From Planctomycetota bacterium (GTDB taxonomy: Bacteria > Planctomycetota > Phycisphaerae > Phycisphaerales > SM1A02): a stretch of DNA of 61,780 nucleotides. How positions within the stretch are numbered: position 1 is the first letter of the stretch; every line of letters starts with the position of its first letter. A program made the translations under genes and the position numbers. Location: positions 1 to 61,780 of the forward strand of contig VGYB01000007.1 of assembly GCA_016873115.1 (NCBI GenBank). Reading direction: 5' to 3'. Of the stretch, positions 18,148 to 27,607 are shown one piece after another. Below the pieces are notes generated by a model. That model was not told the origin of the DNA. It saw nothing but the letters and a program-made list of their open reading frames with translations, and searched no databases.

Positions 18148-19346
18148 CGACGGCCCCGCCAGATCCGATCCTCGGCCGCTTCGGCCGCTTCGGTGGCCGG
18201 TATGTGCCGGAGACCTTGGTGGCCGCGCTCGATGAACTCGAGGCCGCCTACCTCGCCGCGCGCGTCGATCCGTCCTTCCAAGCCGAGCTCGCCGAGCTGT
18301 TGCGCGATGTCGTCGGCCGCCCGACCGCATTCTGCCACGCGCCACGGCTCACCGAGCACGCCGGCGGTGCGCAGATCTGGCTCAAGCGCGAGGATCTCGC
18401 GCACACCGGTGCGCACAAGATCAACAACACGATGGGGCAGGTGCTGCTCGCGCGACGCATGGGCAAGTCGCGGATCATCGCGGAGACCGGCGCTGGCCAG
18501 CATGGGGTGGCCACGGCCACGGCTTGCGCCCGCTTCGGCCTGCCCTGCGAGGTCTACATGGGTGCCGAGGACATCCGCCGTCAGGCGCTGAATGTCTTCC
18601 GCATGCGCCTCATGGGTGCCCGCGTCAACGAAGTGACCAGCGGCAGCCGAACGCTGAAGGACGCCACCAACGAGGCGATGCGCGACTGGATGGGCAGCGT
18701 CGGACGGACGCACTACATCATCGGCAGCGTCGTCGGTCCGCATCCCTTCCCGCTCATGGTGCGTGACTTCCAGTCGGTCATCGGCACGGAGTGCCGCGCC
18801 CAGTCGCTTGCCACGCTCGGCAGGCTGCCTGATCTCATCGTCGCCTGCGTGGGTGGCGGCAGCAACGCCGCGGGGATCTTCGCGCCCTTCGTGGGCGATG
18901 CATCGGTCGGCCTGCTTGGCGTCGAGGCCGGCGGTCGCGGACCGGGCGCGGGTGATCACGCAGCGCCCCTCTCGCACGGCACGCCAGGCGTCCTGCACGG
19001 TTCGCTCTCGTATGTCCTCCAGGATGGCGATGGCCAGACCGCGGAGGTGCACTCCTGCAGCGCGGGGCTCGACTATCCGGGCGTCGGCCCTGAGCATTCG
19101 CACTGGAAGGACGCGGGCCGCGTCGGCTACACCGCCGTCACGGATGCCGATGCACTCGAAGCCTTCCAGCTGCTGGCTCGGCTTGAGGGGATCATCCCGG
19201 CCTTGGAGACCAGCCACGCCGTGCACGCAGCGGTCCACGCGGCACGCTCGATGCGGCCCGACCAGGTCGTGGTCATCAATGTGAGCGGTCGCGGCGACAA
19301 GGATGTCGTCGAGGCCATGCGGCTGCTCGGCATGAGCCAAGGCTGA
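18144..19346 (+). CDS. trpB: tryptophan synthase beta chain
   Basis: PLP enzyme joining indole and serine to give tryptophan. The 400-residue length, the opening [15 protein letters not shown] and the PLP lysine in HTGAHKINN (Lys92) mark the standard TrpB1 type that partners TrpA. The phosphate-binding loop is [10 protein letters not shown]. The ATG overlaps the pssA stop. No trpA, trpF or trpC is adjacent, which is unusual, so the alpha subunit must be encoded elsewhere. The stop codon lies in one arm of a hairpin shared with the convergent gene. Confidence 0.96.
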   Translation: MTTAPPDPILGRFGRFGGRYVPETLVAALDELEAAYLAARVDPSFQAELAELLRDVVGRPTAFCHAPRLTEHAGGAQIWLKREDLAHTGAHKINNTMGQVLLARRMGKSRIIAETGAGQHGVATATACARFGLPCEVYMGAEDIRRQALNVFRMRLMGARVNEVTSGSRTLKDATNEAMRDWMGSVGRTHYIIGSVVGPHPFPLMVRDFQSVIGTECRAQSLATLGRLPDLIVACVGGGSNAAGIFAPFVGDASVGLLGVEAGGRGPGAGDHAAPLSHGTPGVLHGSLSYVLQDGDGQTAEVHSCSAGLDYPGVGPEHSHWKDAGRVGYTAVTDADALEAFQLLARLEGIIPALETSHAVHAAVHAARSMRPDQVVVINVSGRGDKDVVEAMRLLGMSQG

Positions 19347-19368
19347 CCGCTGCGGGTGCGACGGTCAG
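19343..19368. terminator. hairpin containing both stop codons of convergent genes
   Basis: CTGACCG-12 nt-CGGTCAG. The trpB TGA lies in the left arm and the endonuclease stop in the right arm. No T-tract. Bidirectional termination is inferred. Confidence 0.45.
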
Positions 19369-20627
19369 TCGTCGTCAGCGTCAGGCTTCGACGAGGACTT
19401 GGACGACGACTTCACCGATGACTTCGAAGAACCCTTGGCGGCCGGCTTCGCCTTGCCGCCTTCGGCGAGCTCGGAATCATCCGGCGTGAAGTCGATCGCG
19501 ATCGGATAGTGGTCGCTGGCGTAGCCCTTCGGGGGCTCCTCGCCCTTGCGCCAGTCGTAGTCGTCGCCGGCATGCATCGTGCCGAGGACGAAGAACGAAC
19601 TGTTGACGAAGTCCTCGCTCAGGCCGGGCGACGCCATGATGTAGTCGATCGGGCGACCCGAGGCGTGCGTGGTGTACGCGGCCTTCATGTCCTTGCGCGA
19701 ACGGTCACGGAAGTCGTAGGCACCGACCAGGCCGCCTTCGGAGTAGATCTTGGCGGTCTTGTGGCTCGGCTGCGCGTTGAAGTCACCCAGCACGACCAGA
19801 TTGATGTGCTCGTCCTTCGCCTGTGCTTCCTTGACCCACTCCATGACCTGCAGCGACTCGGCCTCGCGCTGGTACGCAAACTCCAGGCCACCGGCCTTGT
19901 GATGCACGACGATCACGCGAAGCAGGTAGTCGGGCGTCACGCGCACATCGGCCATCAGCGGGCTGCGCTGGAACCGCTGCCCCTGCTCATCGCCTGCCTT
20001 CGTCGGCTTCTCGGCGAAGCCTGTGCCATCGCGCTTCACATCGGAGAGATCCTCGTCCGGCCGCACCTCGACCGACTCGATGGGAAAGCGGCTCAGGATC
20101 GACTGCTCGACCCCGCGGTAGTACCCGACATCCTTGCTCGCCAGATGCTCGTAGCCCATGTTCTTGAGGTAGGTGTCACGGAACCAACGCAGGCACTCCT
20201 CGCTCTCGACTTCCTCAAGTGCGAGGATGTCGGCATCGAGTGCCTTGATCGCCTTGGCGATCGCCTCCAGCCGGTCCTCGCTCGTCCGTTCCTTCAGGTC
20301 ATCGACATCGCCAATGAGTTTCGGGTCGTCCACCCCATCAAAGAGATTCTCGACGTTGTAGGCCGCCAGGCGAACGGCACCCTTCTGCTTGGCTGGGGCC
20401 TCCTTGAAGCCGTAGTAGACGCCGGGCGGGCGCTTGGCCTTGGGCTGCTGCTCTCCGCCCTGCTGTGCATCCTGCGCATCGGTGCCGCGGCGCGGGCCGC
20501 TTGATCCCTGCTGCGTGGTGGCAGGTGATTTCGAACTGCGATCAGTGTCGGTGGCGGACTGCGTGAGGCCAAGGAGCGATGGCGCGAGCGCACAGCCGGA
20601 AAGCACGAGGATCAGAGGAAGGCTCAT
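19365..20627 (-). CDS. endonuclease/exonuclease/phosphatase-family lipoprotein
   Basis: 420 residues. MSLPLILVLSGC gives a lipobox (Cys12). A low-complexity Gln/Ser/Gly-rich linker follows, then an EEP domain with the hallmark motifs AYNVENLFDG, LALEEVES, VVLGDFNAQPSH and YASDHYPI. The fold cleaves phosphodiesters in nucleic acids, lipids or inositol phosphates. An exported copy suggests a nuclease or phosphodiesterase acting outside the cytoplasm. The C-terminus is a Ser/Lys repeat (SSKSSVKSSSKSSSK) ending in DADDD. The ATG at 20627 is preceded by a -10 hexamer at 7 nt; a GTG nine bases upstream is the alternative start. Confidence 0.85.
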   Translation of the reverse strand: MSLPLILVLSGCALAPSLLGLTQSATDTDRSSKSPATTQQGSSGPRRGTDAQDAQQGGEQQPKAKRPPGVYYGFKEAPAKQKGAVRLAAYNVENLFDGVDDPKLIGDVDDLKERTSEDRLEAIAKAIKALDADILALEEVESEECLRWFRDTYLKNMGYEHLASKDVGYYRGVEQSILSRFPIESVEVRPDEDLSDVKRDGTGFAEKPTKAGDEQGQRFQRSPLMADVRVTPDYLLRVIVVHHKAGGLEFAYQREAESLQVMEWVKEAQAKDEHINLVVLGDFNAQPSHKTAKIYSEGGLVGAYDFRDRSRKDMKAAYTTHASGRPIDYIMASPGLSEDFVNSSFFVLGTMHAGDDYDWRKGEEPPKGYASDHYPIAIDFTPDDSELAEGGKAKPAAKGSSKSSVKSSSKSSSKPDADDD

Positions 20628-20634
20628 GCAGGGC

Positions 20635-20640
20635 ACTGTA
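20635..20640 (-). promoter_or_regulatory. -10 element, leaderless-type, for the endonuclease gene
   Basis: TACAGT, 7 nt before the ATG at 20627. Confidence 0.5.
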
Positions 20641-20649
20641 ACCGCCCCC

Positions 20650-20655
20650 TAGCAT
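20650..20655 (+). promoter_or_regulatory. -10 element, leaderless-type, for the ABC exporter
   Basis: TAGCAT, 6 nt before the ATG at 20662. It is back to back with the divergent element at 20635-20640. Confidence 0.55.
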
Positions 20656-20661
20656 GATCCG

Positions 20662-22617
20662 ATGCCGCACACCAGCAGTCGACGCCGCTACAACGCCTAT
20701 CGGGCGCAGATGCGCGAGCGATTCGCACGCCTGCGCCGCGAGGGCTCCATGGTGTCGCAGCAAGGCACCGAGCGAAGCCTGCGCCGATCCCGGGGCTTCG
20801 GTGCGCTGCTTCGGGAGTTCCTTCGCCTGCTCGGCCCGAGCCGTCGCTCGCTCGCGCTCGCCCTGGGCACGCTGACCGTGAGCACGCTGCTGGGCCTTGT
20901 GCCCCCTGCGGCGACGAAGTTCGCCATCGACAATGTCTTCGGTGGCGCGCCCCTTGAGCCCTCGATACGCGGTCTCTTCCCGGAGTCGTGGACCACACTC
21001 GACACGCCGCGGGGGCTGCTCGTGGCGCTTGCCGTCGGCATGATCGCCCTCACCGCGGTGCAGCTGGTGATTGGCCTCTGGGGTCGATGGCTCGCGACCC
21101 GGACCGTCAAGCGCATGCAGAATGCCGCGCGACGATTGGCCTTCACGCACGCCGCGGACCTGCCGCTCCACCGGCTGCAGTCGCTCAAGTCCGGTGGGCT
21201 CGTCAGCATGCTGCGCGAGGATGCGGGTGGCGTTGGTGAGCTGGTCTTCTCGATGGTCTACAACCCCTGGCGCGCCATCATCCAGCTGCTCGGCAGCCTG
21301 ACCGTCCTCGCGTGGACCGACTGGCGACTGCTCGTGGGCAGCCTCCTGCTCCTGCCCATGGTCTGGTTCACGCACCGCACCTGGATCTCGCGCATCCGTC
21401 CGCTGCACCGAGACATCAAGGTCACGCGCGATGCGATCGATGGGCACGCCACCGAAACCTTCAGCGGGATCCGCGTGGTGCGCGGATTCGCTCGCACCCC
21501 CGCCGAGAGAGGCCGCTACGCCGAGGGTTCGCACCTCATGGCGCGGCAGGAGATCAATGTCTGGTGGTGGTCACGCGGCATCGAGTCGGCGTGGGAGATC
21601 ATGATCCCGGTGGCCAGTGCGCTGCTGCTCTGGTACGGCGGGATGCAGGTGATTGAGGGAACGCTCACGACCGGTGACCTGATTCTCTTCCTGACCTACC
21701 TGGTGATGCTTCTGGTCCCGCTCGAGACCCTGGCCACGAGTGCCACCAACTTCCAGGCCAGCCTCGCGGGGCTCGACCGCGTGCTCGATCTGGTCGCCGA
21801 GCCATCGGAACTGCCTGATCGGGCGGGCGCCGTGGTCCCGGCGCGCAGCCTCGTGCGCGGTCGCGTCGAGGTCCGCGATGTGCACTTCCGCTACCCGAGC
21901 GCCGAGCGCGAGGTGCTGCGCGGCGTGAGCCTGGTCGCCGAACCCGGCCAGATGGTGGCCTTGGTCGGCGCCAGCGGCAGCGGCAAGACCACCCTCTGCA
22001 ACCTCATCGCCAGATTCAGCGATCCCACCGCCGGCACGATCCTGATGGATGGCACCGACCTGCGCGACCTTCGGCTGGCCGGCTACCGCCAGCTCCTGGG
22101 CATCGTCGAGCAGGATGTCTTCCTCTTCGACGGCACGGTCGCCGAGAACATCGCCTACGCGCAGCGTGATGCCTCGGACGCGGCGATCCGCGAGGCGGCA
22201 CGCATCGCCTTTGCCGATCGCTTCATCGAGGAGATGCCAGAGGGCTACGCGACGATCATCGGCGAGCGCGGGGTCCGGCTCTCGGGCGGCCAGCGCCAGC
22301 GCATCGCCATCGCGCGTGCGGTGCTGGCCGATCCGCGGATCCTGATCCTCGATGAGGCAACGAGCAATCTCGACAGCGAGAGCGAACGCTTCATCCAGGT
22401 TGCGCTCGCCACGCTCATGCGCTCACGGACGAGCTTCGTCATCGCCCACCGACTCAGCACGATCCAGCACGCCGACCGCATCGTCGTCATCCGTGACGGC
22501 GTCGTGGATGAACAGGGAACCCATGCAGAATTGATGGAGCGCAGCGAGCACTACAGGCAGATGGTGGCGCTGCAGACGGCGCCGCCGGTTCCGTTCACCG
22601 GCTCCGCGACCTCATGA
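20662..22617 (+). CDS. MsbA-like ABC exporter (fused membrane and ATPase domains)
   Basis: 651 residues: an N-terminal cytosolic tail, a six-helix exporter domain (about 60-370) and an ATPase domain. Walker A is GASGSGKTT (436-444), the signature LSGGQ starts at 540, Walker B is ILILDEATS, and the H-loop is IAHRLS. The architecture matches lipid or drug exporters of the MsbA/LmrA group. With Lpt genes nearby, a lipid A flippase role is attractive but not proven. It converges on the carotenoid cluster; the two genes overlap by the 6-bp palindrome TCATGA, which holds both stop codons. Confidence 0.9.
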   Translation: MPHTSSRRRYNAYRAQMRERFARLRREGSMVSQQGTERSLRRSRGFGALLREFLRLLGPSRRSLALALGTLTVSTLLGLVPPAATKFAIDNVFGGAPLEPSIRGLFPESWTTLDTPRGLLVALAVGMIALTAVQLVIGLWGRWLATRTVKRMQNAARRLAFTHAADLPLHRLQSLKSGGLVSMLREDAGGVGELVFSMVYNPWRAIIQLLGSLTVLAWTDWRLLVGSLLLLPMVWFTHRTWISRIRPLHRDIKVTRDAIDGHATETFSGIRVVRGFARTPAERGRYAEGSHLMARQEINVWWWSRGIESAWEIMIPVASALLLWYGGMQVIEGTLTTGDLILFLTYLVMLLVPLETLATSATNFQASLAGLDRVLDLVAEPSELPDRAGAVVPARSLVRGRVEVRDVHFRYPSAEREVLRGVSLVAEPGQMVALVGASGSGKTTLCNLIARFSDPTAGTILMDGTDLRDLRLAGYRQLLGIVEQDVFLFDGTVAENIAYAQRDASDAAIREAARIAFADRFIEEMPEGYATIIGERGVRLSGGQRQRIAIARAVLADPRILILDEATSNLDSESERFIQVALATLMRSRTSFVIAHRLSTIQHADRIVVIRDGVVDEQGTHAELMERSEHYRQMVALQTAPPVPFTGSATS

Positions 22618-23778
22618 TGCCGTGACGCCGGCGGTGCGCCCCTTCCAGGCGCGGCGACCGGTCAGGTGCAGCCACAGGCTGTGCCACTGGATCGCCGTGA
22701 GCATGAGGATGCCGATCGGGTGCAGTGCCACGGACACCCATGCGTGCGCGAAGCGCCGGGCCAGCACGATGCGCTGCGCGAAGCCCGCCACGATCGTGAG
22801 CGCGGCGACCCACGGCACCCACGGGGCCATGCCCACCCCAACAAGCCACAGGAGCAGGGTGACCCACGGCAGGAGCACGGCACATCCATGCAGCACGGTC
22901 ACGAAGAGCAAGAGCGCCGGCGAGCCCAGGCCTTCGTAGGCGTTCTTCGCGAAGCCCCGCCAGACCTGTCCACATCCCCGGTACATCCTGCATGACACCA
23001 GATCGGTGCCGTCGAAGAGATCGGTCCTGAACCCGGCGCTGCGGAAGGCGCGTGGCATCTTGATGCCATCGTGCATGCTCGCGCGGAACGCAGCGTGCCC
23101 GCCGCTGGCCAGCCACGCCTCGCGCCTGGCCAGGATGAATTGCCCGCACGCACCGCTCGCCGCCGGGCTCGTGGTGGTGCGCATCCGGCCCATGGGCAGG
23201 TACGAGAGCAGCACGAACGAGATCAGCGGGATCACCGCATGCTCCGCCCACGACCCGGTGACCTGCCGAGGAACGGTCGAGAGCAGGTCTGCGCCGAGCG
23301 ACTCGGCACGCGCCAAGGTCCGCGGGACGCAATCGGGCTCGAAGCGCACATCGGCATCCGTGAAGAGCACCCAGGCCCCGCGCGCAGCCTGGCCCATGCG
23401 CTCGCACCCCCACTGCTTGCCGTTCCAGCCCTCAGGCAAGGGCTGCGTCGGTACCACGCGGACGCGGGGATCCAGGGCGACCAGGCGGGCGAGGATCCTC
23501 GGGGTGGCATCGGTGCTCTGGTCGTCATAGACCAGCACCTCGACGGGGACATGCACGCTCGCGAGAATGCTGCGCACGCACGCCTCGATGTTGGCTTCTT
23601 CGTTGCGGGCCGGGATGCACACGCTCACCACCGGCCCCTCACCCGCGCGAACCGGGCAATCGCCGCGTGCGGTGCGTGTGTAGAGCCGCAGGTTCGAGAG
23701 CATGCCGCCCCAGGCGACCGCGGCACCGACCGCACCCGCGACCGTACCCACCGACAGGAGCGTCGCCGCCAGGCTCAT
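22612..23778 (-). CDS. family 2 glycosyltransferase, CrtQ-like, membrane bound
   Basis: 388 residues. An N-terminal helix precedes a GT-A domain with VSVCIPARNEE, DDQSTD (85-90) and the metal-binding DAD (141-143), followed by several C-terminal hydrophobic helices. This layout matches CrtQ, which glucosylates the C30 carotenoid acid in staphyloxanthin synthesis, and also hopanoid-associated HpnB. The context (acyltransferase, two CrtI enzymes, aldehyde dehydrogenase) favours the carotenoid role. The ATG overlaps the acyltransferase stop (TCAT on plus). It is the last gene of the minus-strand crt unit. Confidence 0.85.
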   Translation of the reverse strand: MSLAATLLSVGTVAGAVGAAVAWGGMLSNLRLYTRTARGDCPVRAGEGPVVSVCIPARNEEANIEACVRSILASVHVPVEVLVYDDQSTDATPRILARLVALDPRVRVVPTQPLPEGWNGKQWGCERMGQAARGAWVLFTDADVRFEPDCVPRTLARAESLGADLLSTVPRQVTGSWAEHAVIPLISFVLLSYLPMGRMRTTTSPAASGACGQFILARREAWLASGGHAAFRASMHDGIKMPRAFRSAGFRTDLFDGTDLVSCRMYRGCGQVWRGFAKNAYEGLGSPALLLFVTVLHGCAVLLPWVTLLLWLVGVGMAPWVPWVAALTIVAGFAQRIVLARRFAHAWVSVALHPIGILMLTAIQWHSLWLHLTGRRAWKGRTAGVTAS

Positions 23779-24572
23779 CGCACGCCCGCCCGTCGAGCAC
23801 GCACATCGATGGCGGCACCCTGGCCGCGCGCCCGGAGCATGGCGTCATAGACGGGGTTGATCGTGGCGCCTGCACCGCCGAACACCATCTCGAATCGCGC
23901 TGGATCGCGGGTCATGACCGCGTCGGCCAGGTCGTGGCAGGCCGACGAGAGCGAGGCCTCGATCGCACGATGCCAGCCACGGGCACTGGCCTCGGACGGT
24001 GCATCGACGATGCGCGCACTCAGGAACACCTCGGGGCGCTGCTCGGTCCAGAAGCCATACTCGACGGCGAGCACCGCGACCTTCGGCCCGCGTGCGCGGT
24101 GGGCCACGACCCCCACGCCTGGACGCAAGACGATCGGGCTGCGCACATCGGCAAAGCGACCCTGCGGCGTGATCCAGAGCGTGCTGCGAGGTTCGCGGGC
24201 GAACTCGCGCGCGCTGTAGTCAGCCAGGCGTGACAGGCTCGCCGGCGAATCGGGCTCGACCCCGAACAGGCCGCAGCGTGCGAAGAAGCGGAACTTCCGA
24301 AGCATGGCTTCGTCGATGGGCGCGAAGACGCCTCGCTCCCCTGCGGTCATCGGGTGCAGCACGCACGGAATCATGGGGTCCCACCAGCTCGAGTGGTTCA
24401 TGGCCACGATCGCCGGGCCATCGTGCGAACCGATGGCGCACAGGACATCCATGGCGCCGGGCATGGCCCGGATGGCTGCAAAGCGCTTGCGCACCAAGCG
24501 CCGCGCATACCAGCCGAACACGCGCTTGAAGCCCGCGCTCGGTCGACCGTCGGTCAGGCCGGCTGCAGACAC
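23775..24572 (-). CDS. PlsC-type 1-acyltransferase, probable carotenoid glycoside acyltransferase
   Basis: 265 residues with the HX4D catalytic motif NHSSWWDP (His60, Asp65) and a later LWITPQGRFAD segment in place of the usual FPEGTRS block. The fold transfers acyl chains to a hydroxyl acceptor. In staphyloxanthin synthesis CrtO acylates the sugar; CrtO is a different acyltransferase sequence, so this is a functional analogue by context only. The start is a GTG (VSAAGLTD) that overlaps the end of the CrtI-family gene by 19 bp. No in-frame ATG lies before the conserved part. Confidence 0.78.
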   Translation of the reverse strand: MSAAGLTDGRPSAGFKRVFGWYARRLVRKRFAAIRAMPGAMDVLCAIGSHDGPAIVAMNHSSWWDPMIPCVLHPMTAGERGVFAPIDEAMLRKFRFFARCGLFGVEPDSPASLSRLADYSAREFAREPRSTLWITPQGRFADVRSPIVLRPGVGVVAHRARGPKVAVLAVEYGFWTEQRPEVFLSARIVDAPSEASARGWHRAIEASLSSACHDLADAVMTRDPARFEMVFGGAGATINPVYDAMLRARGQGAAIDVRARRAGVR

Positions 24573-26122
24573 GCCTCGCGCTCCTGCACCTGGACCGGAC
24601 GGATGCCGATGTCCTCGCAAACCGCGTTGGCCGCGGTGACGCCGCTCATCAGGACCATCGGCACGCCGGGGCCGGGATTCGCGCTGCCGCCGGCGAGGTA
24701 GAGCCCCTTGAGCACCTTGCTGCGGTTGCGTGGCTTGAAGCCGCCGCGCAGCTTGCCATGCGAGGCAAGGCCGTAGATCGCGCCGCCCTCGGCGTTGTAG
24801 ATGCGGTCGATCATGGCTGGCGTCAGACGACGCTCGACCACGATGTGCCTCTCGATGTCCGTGAACCCGTTGCGACGAAGCTTGTCGATGATGACCGGCC
24901 GGTACTGGTCGAACAGGCCACCGGGGGCATCCCACTCCTGGCCTTCGCGCCGGAACGGCGTGTGCACCAGGATGTAGAGCGACTCGCACCCCGCCGGTGC
25001 CTGGCCCGGGTCGGTGCGGCTGGGGACCGCGAGGTACAGCGTCGGATCGCGCGCCGGGATCCCGAGGCGGTAGATGTCGTCGAACTCGTACTGCGAGTCC
25101 CGGCTGAAGAGGAAGTCGTGGTGCAGCACATGGTCGTACTGGCGATCGAGCCCGAGGTAGAGCACGACGCCGCTGCACGCCGGGGTGTACTTCCCGGCGA
25201 TGTCTTCCTGCTCGGCACGGCCCTGCGGAGTGCCAATGAGGTCCCGATTGGTCCGCTGCACATCGCAATTGCTCACGACGACCTCGGCACGGAGCTGGCG
25301 GCCATCCTCGAGCTCCACGCCAACGGCTCGGCCGCCCTCCTGGATGATCCGCCGGACGCCGACGCCGGTGATCAGTTCAGCCTGTTCCTCGCGCAGGATC
25401 CGCTCGAGCGAACGGGCCACCATGCGGGTCCCGCCCATGCTGTACATGCAGCCGTGGTCGATCTGTGCCGAGGCGATCAAGGTGAGGATCGCCGGCGCCA
25501 GGAACGGGCTCGAGCCGACATACTGCAGGAAGTGTTCGCAGAGCTGCGCCATGTGCGGCTCGCCGATGTGCTTGTGGATGGTGCCGGCCACGGTCGAATG
25601 CACGCGCATGTTGAGGACATCGCCCAGCAGCCCCGCATCGCGCGCAGGCGGCTTGCGCATCAGGTCGCCGATGCCCCCAAGGTCCTTGTAGAAGAAGACC
25701 TTGTCGCTCAGACGGTACATGCGGCGGCTGTAGTCGACGAACGAGCCCCAGCCTGCGCCCGCACCCGTGCCCGGGAACTGCCGATCGAGCGCCGCGGACA
25801 TCGTCGAGGGATCCTTGAGCAGGTCGATCACCGTGCCGTCGTCCCACATGCAGCGCCACTGTGGATCGAGGTCGACCAGATTCAGGTAGTCCGGCACCGA
25901 ACGGCCGCTGCGCGAGATGATCCCACGCACGACCTGCGGCATCGTGAGGATGGTCGGTCCCATGTCGAAGGTGAAGCCCTTCTCCGTGAGCACGTTCATC
26001 TTGCCGCCCAGGTGCTGGTTGCGCTCGACGACCGTGACGCGGAATCCGTTGGTGGTGAGCTCGGTGGCCGCCGAGAGCCCGGCGAGGCCTCCACCGATGA
26101 CGATGGCCGTGGGTCGATTCAT
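24554..26122 (-). CDS. CrtI/CrtN/CrtP-family carotenoid desaturase or oxidase (copy 1)
   Basis: 522 residues, the family's usual length. The N-terminal FAD fold is AIVIGGGLAGLSAA, followed by ERNQHLGGKMNVL and the substrate-side FDMGPTILTMP. The C-terminal signature is LYLAGGSANPGPGVPMVLMSG. Enzymes of this family desaturate phytoene or diapophytoene, or oxidise the terminal methyl group (CrtP). Which step this copy performs cannot be told from motifs. The ATG lies 7 bp after the aldehyde dehydrogenase stop, so the two are co-transcribed. The frame's upstream extension is ignored. Confidence 0.9.
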   Translation of the reverse strand: MNRPTAIVIGGGLAGLSAATELTTNGFRVTVVERNQHLGGKMNVLTEKGFTFDMGPTILTMPQVVRGIISRSGRSVPDYLNLVDLDPQWRCMWDDGTVIDLLKDPSTMSAALDRQFPGTGAGAGWGSFVDYSRRMYRLSDKVFFYKDLGGIGDLMRKPPARDAGLLGDVLNMRVHSTVAGTIHKHIGEPHMAQLCEHFLQYVGSSPFLAPAILTLIASAQIDHGCMYSMGGTRMVARSLERILREEQAELITGVGVRRIIQEGGRAVGVELEDGRQLRAEVVVSNCDVQRTNRDLIGTPQGRAEQEDIAGKYTPACSGVVLYLGLDRQYDHVLHHDFLFSRDSQYEFDDIYRLGIPARDPTLYLAVPSRTDPGQAPAGCESLYILVHTPFRREGQEWDAPGGLFDQYRPVIIDKLRRNGFTDIERHIVVERRLTPAMIDRIYNAEGGAIYGLASHGKLRGGFKPRNRSKVLKGLYLAGGSANPGPGVPMVLMSGVTAANAVCEDIGIRPVQVQEREACLQPA

Positions 26123-26129
26123 GGTTGGT

Positions 26130-27479
26130 TCAGGTGGTTGGGCCGCGACGACGGGAGAGGTTGGCTCGCATGATCCAGCCGAGCGCGCGCAGCAGGAAGG
26201 ATGGTGGTGGGCCCACGGGCACATCGGCACCACGGCGTGTGAACGCGATGGTGACCGGTCGAGTCATGGCCAGGAGGCCGTCGGCGCCGCGGCTGGTTCC
26301 CCAGCCACTCTCACGAGAACCCGCCAGCGGCACCGCAGGGTGTCCCGAAGCGACCAAGCACTCGTTGATGGTCACGATGCTGGCCCCGGTTGCCTCGGCC
26401 ATCGCGCGCGACGGCGTGCTGCGAGTGAAGATCGAGGCGCTGAGGTTCTGGCCGTATCCACGATGGCGCTCGAGCGCGGCCTCGTCATCGCGCTCGATGA
26501 GCACCGCAAGCGCCGGACCGAAGTGCTCACCCCGGGCGAGCGCGCAGGTCGGGGGCGCATCGACCACGACTTGGGGCCGCATCACCCGGCCCCGCCGCGA
26601 TTCCAGGATGCCCGTGATCGGCATGCCGCCTGCCGCGACGGCCTCATGCACGGCGGCATCGACCTGACGGGCTGCTGCCTCGTCGATCAGCGTGACCGGA
26701 TGAGCCGATGCAGCCAGCACGCGCAGTTCGTGCAGGAAGCCGGGCGCCGACTCGCGGGTGACGATGGCCCGACGCGGCGCCATGCAGGTCTGGCCTGCGT
26801 TCATGGTGAAGCCGTTCCAGACGGCGCGTGCCGCGCGGACCGGATCCGCGTCGGCGAGGACCAGTGCACTGTCCGCCCCGGAGAGTTCCAGCGTTGACGG
26901 AATCATGTCCAGCGCGCAGCGTTGCGCCACACGACGGCCCACGGCACTGGAGCCGGTGAACACGACATGGTCGAACCGGCCACCGGCCAGCAGGCGCTCC
27001 CCCGCTTCGCGCGTGGCTTCGGTCCAGACCAGCATGCCGTCAGGCAGCCCCTGACTGAGCAGGCAGAGCAAGGCCGCATGGGTGCGTGGGCATCGTTCGC
27101 TCGGCTTCACCGTCACTCGATTGCCGGCGACGAGGGCGTGCACGATCTGCACACCCAGGAGCTGCAGCGGGTAGTTCCATGTGCCGATGATGGCCACATG
27201 ACCGAGCGGCGCACGCTGTGTGCGGATCGAGCGACCAAGGAACATGGCGCTCCCCCAACCGGCGCCACGAGGAGCGAGGATCGATGGTGCCCGCCGAGCG
27301 GTCCAGCGCATCGCCGCCAGGAGTGCCATCACATCAGCGATGACGGCTTCGTGCTCTGGCTTGCCGGTCTCATCGGCCACCAGTGCGGCCAGGTCACCGG
27401 CCTTCGAGGCGAGCGCACGGCTCCGGCCCTCGAGCCACGCAATGCGCCGTCCCAGGTCGGTCCACGCGGTTGGCGCCAT
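26130..27479 (-). CDS. aldehyde dehydrogenase, candidate carotenoid aldehyde dehydrogenase
   Basis: NAD(P)-dependent aldehyde dehydrogenase with the cofactor segment IGTWNYPLQLLG, the general base in LELSG and the catalytic cysteine in NAGQTCMAPRR. The C-terminal half carries GEHFGPALAVL and SGWGTSRG. In staphyloxanthin synthesis AldH oxidises the C30 aldehyde to the acid, and its place between two CrtI-family genes fits that. Start: GGGAG lies 7 nt before the ATG at 27479 (449 residues). An in-frame ATG at 27578 would add 33 poorly conserved residues. Confidence 0.88.
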   Translation of the reverse strand: MAPTAWTDLGRRIAWLEGRSRALASKAGDLAALVADETGKPEHEAVIADVMALLAAMRWTARRAPSILAPRGAGWGSAMFLGRSIRTQRAPLGHVAIIGTWNYPLQLLGVQIVHALVAGNRVTVKPSERCPRTHAALLCLLSQGLPDGMLVWTEATREAGERLLAGGRFDHVVFTGSSAVGRRVAQRCALDMIPSTLELSGADSALVLADADPVRAARAVWNGFTMNAGQTCMAPRRAIVTRESAPGFLHELRVLAASAHPVTLIDEAAARQVDAAVHEAVAAGGMPITGILESRRGRVMRPQVVVDAPPTCALARGEHFGPALAVLIERDDEAALERHRGYGQNLSASIFTRSTPSRAMAEATGASIVTINECLVASGHPAVPLAGSRESGWGTSRGADGLLAMTRPVTIAFTRRGADVPVGPPPSFLLRALGWIMRANLSRRRGPTT

Positions 27480-27607
27480 GACCGAACTCCCATGGCACGG
27501 CTCGGAGCCCAAGGCGCTCGGATCACGCTCTCTGGGCGGGGCCAGGCTGGGATCGACAACGGCAGCGGTGACGCGCATTGATGGCGAGTTCGCACCCTTG
27601 CAGGGCG

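Noticed and set aside
18144-19346. trpB as a TrpB2-type, TrpA-independent enzyme explaining the missing trpA
   Set aside because: The [12 protein letters not shown] opening and 400-residue length are those of TrpB1, which works with TrpA.
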